The position numbers and the translations under genes are program-made. Under the pieces are notes generated by a model. It did no database searches. It saw only the letters and a list, made by a program, of their open reading frames with translations, and was not told the origin of the DNA. Positions 10,448-21,289 of a DNA stretch of 64,000 bases are shown here, one piece after another. The stretch is from contig JAGMUV010000006.1 in NCBI GenBank assembly GCA_020744425.1, forward strand, positions 124,001 through 188,000, given 5' to 3'. Within the stretch, counting starts at the first letter, position 1. Every line of letters starts with the position of its first letter. This DNA is from Dactylonectria macrodidyma. Lineage: Eukaryota; Ascomycota; Sordariomycetes; Hypocreales; Nectriaceae.

Positions 10448-12700
10448 TCAACGAACCCGGACACTCGACCAGCCAAAATCATCCCACTCGAACACCTCTC
10501 TCTGCATCACTCCATGAAGATAACATTCGCTTATCATTGTCAATGGCGCGCCGCCTCCCCGCCCATTGGAGCTCGAGCGTGGAACAAATGGGACATGGCC
10601 TCCTGAGAGAAGGTATACGGCATCTCCAATTTGTGAAGACATAGGCACCGAACCCACATATCCCTTCTTAGTCACAAAGAGCCTTCTCTCCAACATGACT
10701 CTCGACATGCCATGCTCAAACAGGCTCTTGTCCGCCATAAGCAGCAGCATGTCCTCAGCGCAAATGCCCATGTCCCGATAAAGCTGACCCAGCACCGCAT
10801 TTCCGTCCTCGCCTGATGTGATACGCCTGTCAAGTTCTCCATTGAGCCGCACTAGATCCACGAGGGTCTTGTAGTGTCCCCCGAACGCAGGGGGGGCGGG
10901 ACATTCGTCTTGCGGCGTGCGATCGCCAATGAGCGTTCTCCATAGCGCCTCCGTCTTGGAGCATCCAGAAGGATAGTCCTGGGGAAGGTTTTCCATCATG
11001 GCCGCCCATTCCTGTGGCCGATGGATAATCTTGTCGCGGGCGGACTCCATGCTGACAATCACCGATATTTCATTCATCTTGTAGCCGGACAACTCTATCG
11101 CGGTCCTATCCTGGGAGATCCATTTTGGCGTAGTCGTGGAGGAGCCGGCAGCAGCGTAAAAGCCCTTATTCTCCCCAGACTTCCAAGAGGACAATGCGCT
11201 CTTTGCCATGGCAACACTGAAGTCGGGCACCCAGGACGGCAGACCAGCGACCTTTCGCGTAGAGGGGTCCTCGACTTGACCCATAATATCAATATCGCTG
11301 TCGTTTTGAATACACTTGACTGTGAATTCTGTGTAGATCTGGTCTATCGGTATCGGTAGGTCATACTTGGGAATGGTCCAGCCTGCGGCACTCCACGCTT
11401 AGTCAGGGTACTGTTTCTCGAACTTGACTGAGTACTCCAAATCGTCCAGCGTCTTTCTGTCCCCGATGATAATGGGTGTCGTGTCCGCGATTTTGCTAGA
11501 CTCGACCTCTTCTGACGCAGGCTTTGGTTCTAGGCTCTCGAGCATGAAAGCCGCGCCATCTCGGAAGCGGGACAACTCCTCCTTCGTCTCGGGCACGTTG
11601 CATAGCTGAGCAAAAAGCTCGGTCTCGCAGTAATCGCTTATGAACTTGTTATACGTGATTATCCCGCCACTAAACATACCGAGGGCATTGGACCCAAAGT
11701 CCCCGGTCCGCTGATGGTCCATGCTGAACTCGCGATAATGGTCGCGAAAGTGACGGAGAAAATGGACGGCATTGATTGTGTCGTTGCTAATCCTACCGTT
11801 CTCGCGCAGAAAAGACTGCGTGGTGTAGTCCCTGTCCGGGTGCAGCATCACGCCCGCCAGCAGCACACACCCTTGGAACAGGGCCCGTGAGGCGTCATGA
11901 AGATCCATGATCAGCTCATCTTGCTGCTCTTTAGGACTTCAATGGCTATGTCTTCCTTTGGCTTGCCGCGCTCGTCGACCTTGAAGGTAGCGTGCATCGT
12001 ACCGTCTTTCACGACGGTCTGCGGGCCACCGTGGCCTTCAGCGCTGTCCTCGCCGAGCAGATCCCGATGGCCAAAGTCGTTTATGATTCCAATTAGAGCA
12101 AATATTTTGTCCCGTGGATCCGAGGCGTGAAACCGCCGCGTACCCTGCGCCTTGCGCCTGATGAGAAGTCTGTCGGCGGGAGTGGCAGCACCCTGCATCC
12201 ACGCCATTCCCACCGACAGCGTGATGAGGATGAAGGAAAAGCTGTTCTGGCCACCATAGTGGCCATCTATTGGAGCGATCCAACCTGCACGCTGGAGGAT
12301 CGCAACTGCCCCGGCAACTGTCATCCAGGGCACGGCACTCAGCTGGCCGCAGTACAGCGTCGAGCGCAGAGGCGCCGCAATCATCTCTTGGACGATCCAG
12401 ATTCGGCGAAAGTAGGGGCGCTGGAGGAGCCGCACCCAAGGACTCCCACTCTGGCGAGGGGAAGACGGGCAGGCCTACTGATCGTATCGAACGAGCATCA
12501 TAGAGCTCCTCCCGGAGTAGGCTGCTGCTGTCCATGGCTTGGAGCTTGTGAAGCAGCTGGATGGCCGGATCTGCATGCTCGTCCTCCGCCCCCCAGCCAC
12601 ATGAAGACCGCCGAGGCATTGTGGTAGATGCGCTGTTATGACTCACGGCCTCATTCATTGGCACCCAGCCACACACTGTGTGTCAGCCGCGTTTGGTCCA
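10448..12700 (-). pseudogene. Degenerate HET-domain gene
   Basis: HET blocks follow one another on the minus strand but in changing frames. Near 12650-12590: ANE, stop, GRES, stop, QRIYHNASAVFMWLG; both stops are TGA/TAA where Arg/Gln are expected (CGA to TGA, CAA to TAA). A one-base shift in a G run then gives AEDEHADPAIQLLHKL, and another shift near 12435 gives LLQRPYFRRIWIVQEM and ASDPRDKIFALIGI. From 11908 to 11399 a 169-codon frame of unknown nature intervenes. YTEFTVKCIQNDSDIDIMG, LPSWVPDFS, RRLFVTKKGYVG, GDAVYLLSGGHVPF and SECYLHGVMQ close the protein at 10448. Several independent lesions, so not functional. Confidence 0.75.
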
Positions 12701-13456
12701 CATTTGGTAAAGTTTCTGACACTGAACACTGACGGTGAACCTGAACCCTAGTTGATCTGCCTGAGTAAGAGCGGCTCCGAGACCAGATCCTCGGAGGTAG
12801 AAGTTGCAGTTCTTCACACTCGATAAAGCCAACCAGATGGTAGTCGAAATGCCGAGCAGCTGGGGAAGGTAGCACAGACAGCGGATAGTAAGTGCTCTAC
12901 GATTTAGGGTTTTCACTTAGGAAGGAGTTCTCAATACGCACTCTCGTCTTGTTCCATCTAACACTAAAGTTAGAGGGAGGACAGCTAAATTTTCCATTAA
13001 CTCGGCAGCTGAGAAGAGGCTAATACTTAGGTTAACAGCATGTGAACATGATGCTTAAATTGGCAAAGCCAGCGAAGGTAAATGACCAATTCAAGCCCGC
13101 TTAGCCACACCCAGCCGTGGAAATCGATGTACCCAGCCTTCAAAACCCGAAACATGTGATGACGGGGATTCTCTGCCGCTGAGCTGACTGGTATATGTCA
13201 CAAATAGGTCATTATGACATTGATGAGCTGATGGATGGTCATGATGACATGCAATTGGGACGCCACTTATTTCGCGTTCAATTAGCGGCGAAAAGTCTAT
13301 AACCACCGGGCATAATTGGACTAAACTGCGCTCTAGCCGCAGAAAGCAATTTCAGCTCTTTAAATGAGGTCGTTTCTTCGTGTCCATTAAACGATGTTTC
13401 CACGCTTTAACGAGCCCTATCAATAAATACGCAGCGAGGAAACTCGGTTGACCAAA
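12701..13456. other. Intergenic, promoter side of the BBE oxidase
   Basis: No supported gene. The first 200 bases may contain decayed N-terminal sequence of the HET pseudogene, which I could not align. The rest is presumed promoter of the gene at 13457. Confidence 0.4.
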
Positions 13457-14934
13457 ATGAGCGGCATTTTTAGCCAGCTTCGACAACAAATCACAGAAGG
13501 TGATGTACTCTTGCCAGGCGATGCAGGTTACCAAGAAAGTCTGAAGCGATGGAGCGACAGCTCTGAGAAGCCAGCGGTAAGCATCAGACGTCAGTTGCCC
13601 GGGTTTTAGAAGGGGGCGCTGATGATAAACATCTCCAGGCGGCCGTAGTAAGGGTGACCAGCGCGGAAGAGGTATCAGCTGCGATCCGATTTGCGACTGC
13701 CCACAAGGTCCCATTGACAGCTCGCGGCGGTGGACATTCGACCAGCGGCGCTTCATCATCGGCTGGCGGGATGGTGATAGACCTGACGCGCTTGCGGAAA
13801 GTCAGCGTGGACGCGGAAGCTCGAACAGTAACCTACGAGGGAGGCTGCGTGTTTGGGGACGTCGACTCGGCGCTCGCTGTCCATGGACTGGCCACTGTCG
13901 GCGGGCTCTATAACCAAACAGGCGTGGGCGGACTGGTTCTCGGCGGCGGCCATGGCTTCTTGTCTGCACGACACGGGCTTGCTATTGACAACCTCGTCTC
14001 AGTCGAGATGATTCTAGCCGACGGGTCTATTGTCGAGGTGTCCGAGACCGAAAAGCCCGATCTATTTTGGGGAGTGCGAGGCGCAGGAGCCCAGTTCGGC
14101 ATCGTCACACGGTTTACATCACGGGCACACCCTCAAGGCGATGTTTGGGGCGGACCCCTATTGTTCACATTAGACAAGGTGCCAAAACTCGTAGCTTTCG
14201 CAAACGAGTTCCACAACCGCGGTGAGACTGACCACAACTGCGTTATCGTCTTCGCATGTGCGCCGCCGGAATACACAACGCCCGTCGTCATTGTAGGTGC
14301 CTTCTATAACGGTCCTGCAGCCGAGGCAGAGCAATTCTTCGAACCCTTGCTGGCACTCAGCCCGATTGCCAATTTGACTGGCACGATGCCATATCCAACG
14401 ACCAATACGCTTTTCAACTCGAGATTCGAAGGGCCGGGACGCAAGCTTATGGGTTCCTGTAGCGTGCTGATGCCGCTCGACGCCGATGTCATTGCCGAGG
14501 CCGGGCGACGGTTCCTTGACTTCATCACCTCTCATAATGATATAACAAAATCAATCCTCGCCTTCGAGTTCTTCCCCACGGCCGCCATTCGGGCTACGCC
14601 GCATGAGACAACCGCCTTCGCCAACCGCGGCGAGCACTACCTGGCCGTCATAGGGCTCATGTACGACGACGCATCTCGTGATGCTGAAGTTCGTGCCTTC
14701 AAGCGCGAGTTGTCTGATTATATCATCACCACTTGCGGCTACCACGGTAAGCGAGCCCCAGGCGATCCCGCACCGTTTTATCTCAACCTGGAACACGAGT
14801 CCCTGTCACCAGAAGACGCTTTCGGCGACCACGTCCAAAGGCTGCGCGAGCTCAAGCGCAAGTATGACCCGGAGAATGTCTTCCACAAGTGGCATGGCGT
14901 GATGGTGGAACCCAAACCCTCCACCAGTGCCTAA
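13457..14934 (+). CDS. BBE/6-hydroxynicotine-oxidase-type FAD oxidase
   Basis: Two exons, 13457-13576 and 13639-14934, intron 62 nt (GTAAGC..CCAG), 471 aa; the start MSGIFSQLRQQITEGDV belongs to the first exon. PCMH FAD domain about residues 40-215 with GGGHSTSG (His about 73, site of covalent FAD linkage in the family) and the glycine-rich block GVGGLVLGGGHGF. The usual Cys of doubly linked berberine-bridge enzymes is not evident, suggesting single attachment. The C-terminal BBE motif has YLNLEHESL and LKRKYDPENVFHKW. No signal peptide, so probably intracellular. Such enzymes oxidise alkaloids, sugars or polyketide intermediates; the substrate here cannot be read from sequence. Could belong to a decayed biosynthetic cluster with the GST and P450 relic downstream. 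Confidence 0.88.
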
Positions 14935-15180
14935 GCCGCATGTTAGTTATGAAGCATGGGTCTGATACAAATTGACTGGGGGTAGCGATAAGGCTAGAGT
15001 CAAGTCACGGAAAAGATGCTGTTGAGTAGGGAGTTTCCCGTCATATATCGCAATAGCTGGTCGTATTAGGGAAGGGAAGACTGGATAATTAGCAGTTAAA
15101 TGACTATGAAGGTGTTGGCCCCATCGGGCGTTCATATTACTATCGCCATGTGAACGTTGACATATAGGAATTGGCTGACT

Positions 15181-15357
15181 GACTACCTACTCAAATGTAA
15201 CAGCCTCGACTCCAAGTATGTCGCTGAGGTCGTACAGAAATCCGACTTTGACGACTGGTTCCTCATTCAGACCTTTCTCCAACAGTTATACTTCACGCGC
15301 ATATAGATCTTCCAGGAAATCATCGCAGTGAGGGAGATCTAATTGTCATGCGGCATA
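15181..15357 (+). pseudogene. HET-domain relic fragment
   Basis: One frame reads DYLLKCNSLDSKYV, then FLQQLYFTRI, stop, IFQEIIAVREI, stop, LSCG. This matches the HET block LLxRPYFTRIWIVQE..LxCG, with TAG where the conserved Trp is expected (TGG to TAG). Nothing recognisable remains on either side. Confidence 0.6.
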
Positions 15358-15928
15358 CGAAAACTCTCCTACGTATGAACGCATAGGGATCTGTATAGAC
15401 ACGTTAGAGAGCGTTTATAGTGAAAGCTATGTCGAAGAGATTGGTGTTGAGTGCTTAGTGAAGCTGATCTAGGGGCCGAGAGAAACCTCTGGACGTGGCG
15501 CACTGTTGAGGGGATAGAAGTCGACTCAATGAATGGTAGGGGGTATTAGGCAACTGTGGAAGCTTGAGTTTTCAAAATGCATGAATCGTGAAGTAAACTG
15601 GGTGTTTTTTACTTTGTGCTAGCAGCGACTCGCCCTTGGTGTAGCGGGCAGCAAATGCAGTAGTAGAATGGTAGGGGCCGGCGGTATGATCACAGATGAC
15701 AGAAGCAAGGAACCTGAGCTACCATCAAAGCTAGATATCGCTGGAATAAGTGTACCCAACATTAGAAAGATAACTACGTTCGCGTATTCTCTGGGCCTAT
15801 GCATATATGCCCGCGTTCACTCCTTACTAACGACAGTGTTTCGGAGAAACAACTCTTCATTCAAGATCCTAATGCCTCCCAGGGTGATTGGAACGGTAAT
15901 GATTAAACCATCCCACAGTACAGGTCTA
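15358..15928. other. Decayed non-coding stretch
   Basis: No convincing gene. Probably further decayed sequence of the HET fragment to the left, and the 3-prime flank of the GST gene to the right. Confidence 0.35.
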
Positions 15929-16832
15929 CTAGTAAGAGTTCCTCTTGGACCAAGGCTCAACAGCTTCTAGCAGGTCCTTGATAGCCTCGCCGCCATCTCC
16001 CGAAACCTTCACCAGCTTGGCAAATACATCATCTCCAAGCGTCTTAAAGAACAGCAGCACTCCAGCACAGATGAAATCATCATAGCCCACCGTTTGGCCC
16101 GTGAGGAACGGGCCCCCATTCGCCTTCAGCATCGCCGTCAGGCCGGAGAAGCCCTTCCCGGCCTCTTCCCACGCAGCCTCCACGTCACACTCTTGGTGGT
16201 ACTGCTCCACCGACATGCCAATCTCTTCGGCCCTCCTCGTGCTAAAAAAGGGGGTGCTCTTGTCGGAGAGCAGACGGGTGAGAACGAGGTAGATGTAGAC
16301 CGGTCGCAGAGGAATCATTGCCGCGCGCAAGTTATGTATGAGCTGATCGAACTGAGGGGACTTGAGATCGAGATGTATGGCGGGGGTCGGATAATCCGCC
16401 TCGAGCCGAGCGGCAATCTTACTGGACTCCATCAGGTACGTCTCACCGTCTGCCAGACGAATGGTCGGGCACGTAAATTCGGTCTCGTCTGGGAAGCTGC
16501 GAGCAGTGAGTCGCCTTTAGCTGTTGAACTTGACTTGTAGCATGGAAATTGTCCGCAGGCGCCGTATTTGCCTCAGCGTGACAATCAACTAGGCGGCAAA
16601 CTCACTACTTCTCAAAGGTGGGCTTGATATCGGGGTATTCAATCTGTCTCACATGTCAGCATGATCGCATTTCGCGAGCAGCGGTAATAGGCGCTCATCT
16701 CACCCATTCGGTCACATAGTCAAGGCCCTTGAAGTTGAGGATGAACCGCGTCTTCCAAGTGTTCCAAGACCAACAGCGCTGTGGATCTTTGGTGGGTATA
16801 TCATGTAGAACAATCGGCGAGGCACTTGACAT
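15929..16832 (-). CDS. Glutathione S-transferase, LigE/beta-etherase-like
   Basis: Three exons, 16832-16704, 16643-16606 and 16496-15929 (introns 60 and 109 nt), 244 aa. The N-terminal thioredoxin-like domain reads VLHDIPTKDPQRCWSWNTWK, TRFILNFKGLDYVTEW, EYPDIKPTFEK and ADGETYLMESSKIA, the layout of LigE-type GSTs (CWSPNTWKTRxxLNYKG). The C-terminal all-alpha domain contains LTGQTVGYDDFICAGVLLFF, with the conserved N-cap-like GYDD. The enzyme would add glutathione to an electrophile or cleave an ether bond; in fungi such GSTs occur in detoxification and in specialised-metabolite clusters. The middle exon is only 38 nt but keeps frame and family similarity. Confidence 0.85.
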
Positions 16833-17393
16833 GATTACCGTGTCAACTGAGAGTTGTTCCAAGTAGTGTGCGATTCAGGATAGCCTTGGCAGTGCAGCCA
16901 CAATACGAAGGAGATGAAGGCGATAATAGCGACTCGGGCGGGGTCATGGTGGATTTCGATAACGCGATGCGGTTACTAAGCTCGGCCACATCCCACTTAT
17001 TCCCTACTTCGGCCGAGCTAGCAGCCTGGAGTGAGACTAAGTTGTAGCTTTCAAGTGGTCTATTATTTAGTGCGAGATAAGGGAAAAGTAAAGGAGGGTG
17101 ATGGATTCACCAGCCACGCCAAAAGTTCAGGGTGCCCGCTTATTTCTATAGCTAGGAATTATCCAGTATATAACCCAACAGATGGTTAAAGTCAAGTTCA
17201 AATAATACATAATATCCTGTCTTCCTAGTTGTCGACTGCGAGGCACTCTCGGCTCTGCTGAAGCCAGAAGAACGTGATTCTAAGACCGGCATTAACTTTC
17301 CTCCAGCTTTCAAGTACGTCCATGCCGATGGAGTGCCACGCGAACCTCATTCCGACTCTCGAATATCGGATTTATCGTCTCGGTGAAATATAT
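16833..17393. other. GST upstream region
   Basis: No gene seen. Holds a stem-loop-like pair AGCTCGGCC (about 16979) and GGCCGAGCT (about 17012), separated by about 23 bases, upstream of the GST start. Confidence 0.4.
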
Positions 17394-18145
17394 TCATAGA
17401 TCCTGATTCTCGAGGACGTCAACCTCCTTGAGGAGCCTGATCAACAAGTGCACGCTTTAAGCCAGTGTTTGTTGCTGGGGCGGGCAGATCCTAGGCCCAC
17501 CAGCAAAGGGCGCAAGTCGCACTTGAACCGTCTGCCCTGAAACCGACCCGATCTAAACCGATAAGCGTCATCGCCCCAAACCTTCGGGTCGTTGAGCTTG
17601 GTATAAAGCTATTACGAACTCCCTTCCCCTAGGGTCAAGAATAAGGCTTGCGTCATCTGGACTTCCCCATCAAGGAATTACCGTGCCCCGGAATGCCATG
17701 TAGCTACGACGGCCAGAGGATCCGTGGATACGAAGGCCCTCATAGATAACGTTGCGAAATGACTGTAGAGATTTCAGGAATTCAATAGTCTGAGGTTTGT
17801 CCTCCATAGGCAATGTTTGCCAGCGCAAATCAGCCCACATGTTTGGATCGCAGGTCAAGTGGAACAAGACGATGGAAAAGATGGTTGAGCTGGTGTGAAA
17901 GCCCGTCATGAGGACTTGAAGGACTTCGAATCTTAGAGTGATCGGGTCTGACCCTTTCTTAACCAGTTCGTCGAGAAGTATGCAGCGGTCGACAAAAGTG
18001 TGGACAATCCTGACGTTGCTTTCAATTGAGCGTCTCCAAAGATGCCGAGCTTATCCTCAATACTGCGGCTCTTGCTTATGCCCCAGCGACATGCTCTGAA
18101 AGCTGTCAACATTTCGTCTGTCTCGTGGATCAAGTCATGAGTCAC
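17394..18145 (-). pseudogene. Cytochrome P450 pseudogene, C-terminal half
   Basis: Minus-strand P450 blocks in order: NVRIVHTFVDR, LRFEVLQVLMTGFHTSS (I-helix; AGFxTxS in relatives), VIYEGLRIHG (K-helix ExxR), LNDPKVWGDDAYRF, SGRF (from PERF) and FAGGPRICPPQQQ, the heme-binding loop with its Cys kept but the Gly after it replaced. A stop codon follows shortly after the heme loop, frames change several times, and the N-terminal half is missing. The loop resembles CYP52/CYP539-like alkane or fatty-acid hydroxylases (GGGPRICPGQQ). Confidence 0.8.
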
Positions 18146-18532
18146 ATTATAAGTCAGTATGCTTCAGCTTAGCAGTTGTCTGACATCACTCTGCAGTAAA
18201 TCGCGTCGTCTCATCTGTGGCCGCGTTGAGAGACGACATGTATTTAACTCCAGTCGACCTAACAGCGCGGAGAGCGTCGATAATAGGTCAGTTGGTCTCC
18301 TCGCCTAGGGACCCTGGCAGCTGACGCGCGTGCTCCCTTGAATGCTTAAGTCGGGGATTGATATCATTAGTATGCGAAGGTGAAGTGTGATTGTCTACTA
18401 TTAGTTCGCTCAGACTATGTAGATGCTTAAGTTGAAAGAGGTCTTGTATAAGGCTATCTGCTCTGTCAAGGGCGAGTTACTGCTGCAACGAAGTTTAAAA
18501 AAAGAAACTGATAAAAGAGGACTAGGAATCTT

Positions 18533-18554
18533 GTGGAGGTATCTGGCTACGCCA
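18533..18554 (+). repeat. Dispersed 22-mer, copy 1
   Basis: The word GTGGAGG-Y-ATCTGGCTACGCCA occurs here and again at 47115-47136, differing at one base. Flanks do not obviously match. Confidence 0.5.
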
Positions 18555-19370
18555 GGAGTGTCACGATCGAGTTTTCCACTGGACTCGTGGGTCTAGGGTA
18601 AGTAGACTCCGATGAGTTTTATGTTAGCAATAAGTGTGGCAGGGTTAAATTAAAAAAAAAAAAAGCATTTGATATGTCACAGAATAATAGAAAGAGTGTG
18701 TTCATCAAGCCGAATTATATTAAGATTTAAAAAATTGCTCGTATTGAATGTACACTTCTCAATTTACGGCATTTTGAATAGAACACGAGGCCGTTAATCA
18801 GGAGTAAGCCGCTGAAGCAGGGGTTTCTCATAAATGATAGAGTATAATAGTCGCAAGCCTTAAACTATTTAGTGCCTCTCCTCCGCGCTACACCTACCTC
18901 GTTGCCTCATATCAAGGCTATAACAGGAACAACAAGCCGGATATGAATTGACGAGGCTGGAACTGCCTGCAATGCATTGTGTAACGAAAGGTTCTTCCTT
19001 CCGCGCTTCTCTGGCCTAACGCTCGGACCACGTAGCGCCCTGTGCCTGAGGAACATAGAGACGAAGGTTCTTCCTTCTGCGCCTTCTGACCCCTCAACGC
19101 CCGATTCGCTCGACGATCTGAGCCTTCTAAGCCACTTTTCATGCGCCACCATTTCTGAGCCACCTTTGTGAAACGAACCACATCTGAGGAGCCACGAGTC
19201 GACATCCCGGCCTTTTAGCGTCGTGTCGGACGACTTTTCATGTTGCATCGGATAGGAAGGGTGCATTGTGATGTGAATAGAAGCTCTTGATTTCTAGCTA
19301 TTGGAAAGGCCTAAATAAGCCCTTATATACATGAAGGAAAAGACGGTCTCGTGACCTAAGTCAGGGATCC

Positions 19371-19408
19371 GAGCCTTCAGGGGTTCGAGCCTTCAGGGGT
19401 TCGAGCCT
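19371..19408 (+). repeat. Short tandem repeat, GAGCCTTCAGGGGTTC unit
   Basis: About two and a half copies of a 16-bp unit GAGCCTTCAGGGGTTC in direct tandem, in non-coding DNA. Confidence 0.75.
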
Positions 19409-20544
19409 GTGGCCTGTCATGAGGGCACAAAAAAGCAAACATGATCCTAGAGTCTGATGATAGTTGTGACATTTCATCACGCTGAAAGTATTCCAGCCCC
19501 TTCATTCTATTCTCTTTTCCCTTAGAATTTGTTTACTCGCCGTAGTCGCCATAGCCTGTTGCAATGCAAACGCGTGGACCGTTATAAAACTTCCTAGAAA
19601 GCACGGCGAAAGTCCGTGTACAAATATAATGTTGCTAGCATTCCTCCTTTGAGTCTAGAGAAAAATGGAATTATGCAACATGTTCGCAACGTAACAACCT
19701 AGGTCCCTAGATCGTTAGGTCCAGTTTAGTGAGTTTGATGGAGCTTCTCCTGGTTGCTGTGGTTAAGCTGCAAAAACTGTCTGACTTTGATATGGGTGCG
19801 GGTAAATTTACACTCTTTTCGAGCCTATCTACGATTCTAAGCCTTTGACCTCGTCTGACAAACGGCAGTCCACATTCATAATTTCACACCATACTAAGCT
19901 GCACCAGAACACCCCAGGTCCCTTTAAACACTGCATGCCTCACAGGTTCGAGCCTTCCCGTTGGAAAACCCTGTCCTCGGCCGGGAGGAAAAAAAATCAA
20001 CAGGTGCAATCGGTGTATAATAATTTAAGTCCTCGTCCTTCGGTCGTTTGAAGGACTCAGAATCCCCTAGCCCGTAAAAAACTCCCAGATCCCTATTTTC
20101 AAGCCCGTGCCCCTGATCCCGCGGTATTACAGTTTGTCTAGAGGTTTCCCGTCATCGACTTCGGAGCTTTCTCGCAGCCTCTTGATGGGAGAGTCTAGTT
20201 AGGCCGCAGTTATAGACTAGGTCGTCGTCGGATATCCATTCGTAAGGGTGAGGTCGGTTGAGGGGTTTATGAGCCCACCAGCCCGCGAGGCTTAACGGCG
20301 GCGGCACGGGCACGTAGCATCCAACGCCTTCCCAGGGTGTTCCTCAACCTCATCGGAGCAGCCCCGTTGGTACGCGTGTTATGACTGCCCTTTGTCAAAG
20401 GGGCAGAGAGGTGTTGAGAAAAAGTCGAGAGGCCGCCTGTTAGGACGTAGGTAGGGTGGGGCAAAGATATACGTCTCTGTTCGCTGCAACGACTAGGCCG
20501 GCAGAACCCAAACCTAACACCCGACTAACAGGCGGTGCCAAGGG

Positions 20545-20570
20545 TTTTTTTTTTTTTTTTTTTTTTTTTT
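20545..20570 (+). repeat. T26 homopolymer
   Basis: Uninterrupted run of 26 T. On the minus strand this would be a poly-A tail, so it could mark the end of an old retro-inserted sequence, but no such element was recognised beside it. Length may also be a sequencing artefact. Confidence 0.8.
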
Positions 20571-20864
20571 GAGCGGAGGTATAGTGCCCTTTCGGCTTAA
20601 GCTGCCGGGCGTAATAAATTGTATTATATTGTGTTGTAGATGGCTAGGGCGACTAGAGAAATAAACTGGTTTAGAAGTTGAGAGAAGAGCTATGTGATTT
20701 GATGACACTTCTTGGACGGGTTATTCATGCCCCCAGTCTAGACTATGACGTGAGTTTATGAAACCTGGGGTCTTCCAGCGCCTCATTTAGCTGTGGCGGC
20801 ACGATACGTGGCAGGCTTTAATTAAAGTAATTAAGGCACACTTGAGACTTGAGCTGCTACTACC

Positions 20865-20933
20865 CGTTGGCATCGTGGGGCAAGCCACCAGGTCCAAGCC
20901 ACCTGGTCGGCGGCTTGCCCCACAATGCCAACG
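20865..20933. repeat. Long inverted repeat (hairpin)
   Basis: Left arm CGTTGGCATCGTGGGGCAAG and right arm CTTGCCCCACAATGCCAACG pair with one mismatch; inner arms ACCAGGT and ACCTGGT extend the fold around a short loop. Total span 69 bp. Not in a gene. Confidence 0.8.
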
Positions 20934-21289
20934 TGTAGACTTAGTTAAAAGGACCGTTAGACATTGTTCCTGCGTTTGTCTGACCTGGCCATCAGACCGC
21001 TTTTTAATGTATCGGGTTCCCGCATAGGACCGACTATCCTATGATACACGTTTAGAGTATTGTTTAAGTGGTCGAGGCGAGGTCATAAAGAAGACATGAT
21101 TAAATAAAGAAGAATGGCTAGATAGGGGGCTATTTAGGTGCGAATGGAGAAGGTGGGTGGTCCGAGCAAACAACCTCGCCCGCGATGGGTGGCAGTGCTG
21201 AGCGGGGATATATCGAGATGCCGCCTTTCGCCTTAGCTCAAACCCAGCAAACCCATCGCATCCATCACGTCCATCGATCGCATACCGCC

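Larger units (their letters stand above)
18146..21289. other. Gene-free, repeat-bearing region
   Basis: About 3.1 kb without a supportable gene. It holds an A-run near 18650, partial direct repeats of a GGTTCTTCCTTC unit near 18988 and 19068, a short tandem repeat at 19371-19408, a T-run at 20545-20570 and an inverted repeat at 20865-20933. Parts are strongly A/T-rich. It looks like decayed repetitive DNA. Confidence 0.5.

Noticed and set aside
11399..11908. Independent 169-aa gene
   Set aside because: It starts with ATG, but lies inside the HET pseudogene with HET blocks on both sides; reported as part of that locus and as a finding.
19371..19408. CRISPR-like repeat
   Set aside because: Only two and a half direct copies without spacers, in a fungal genome.
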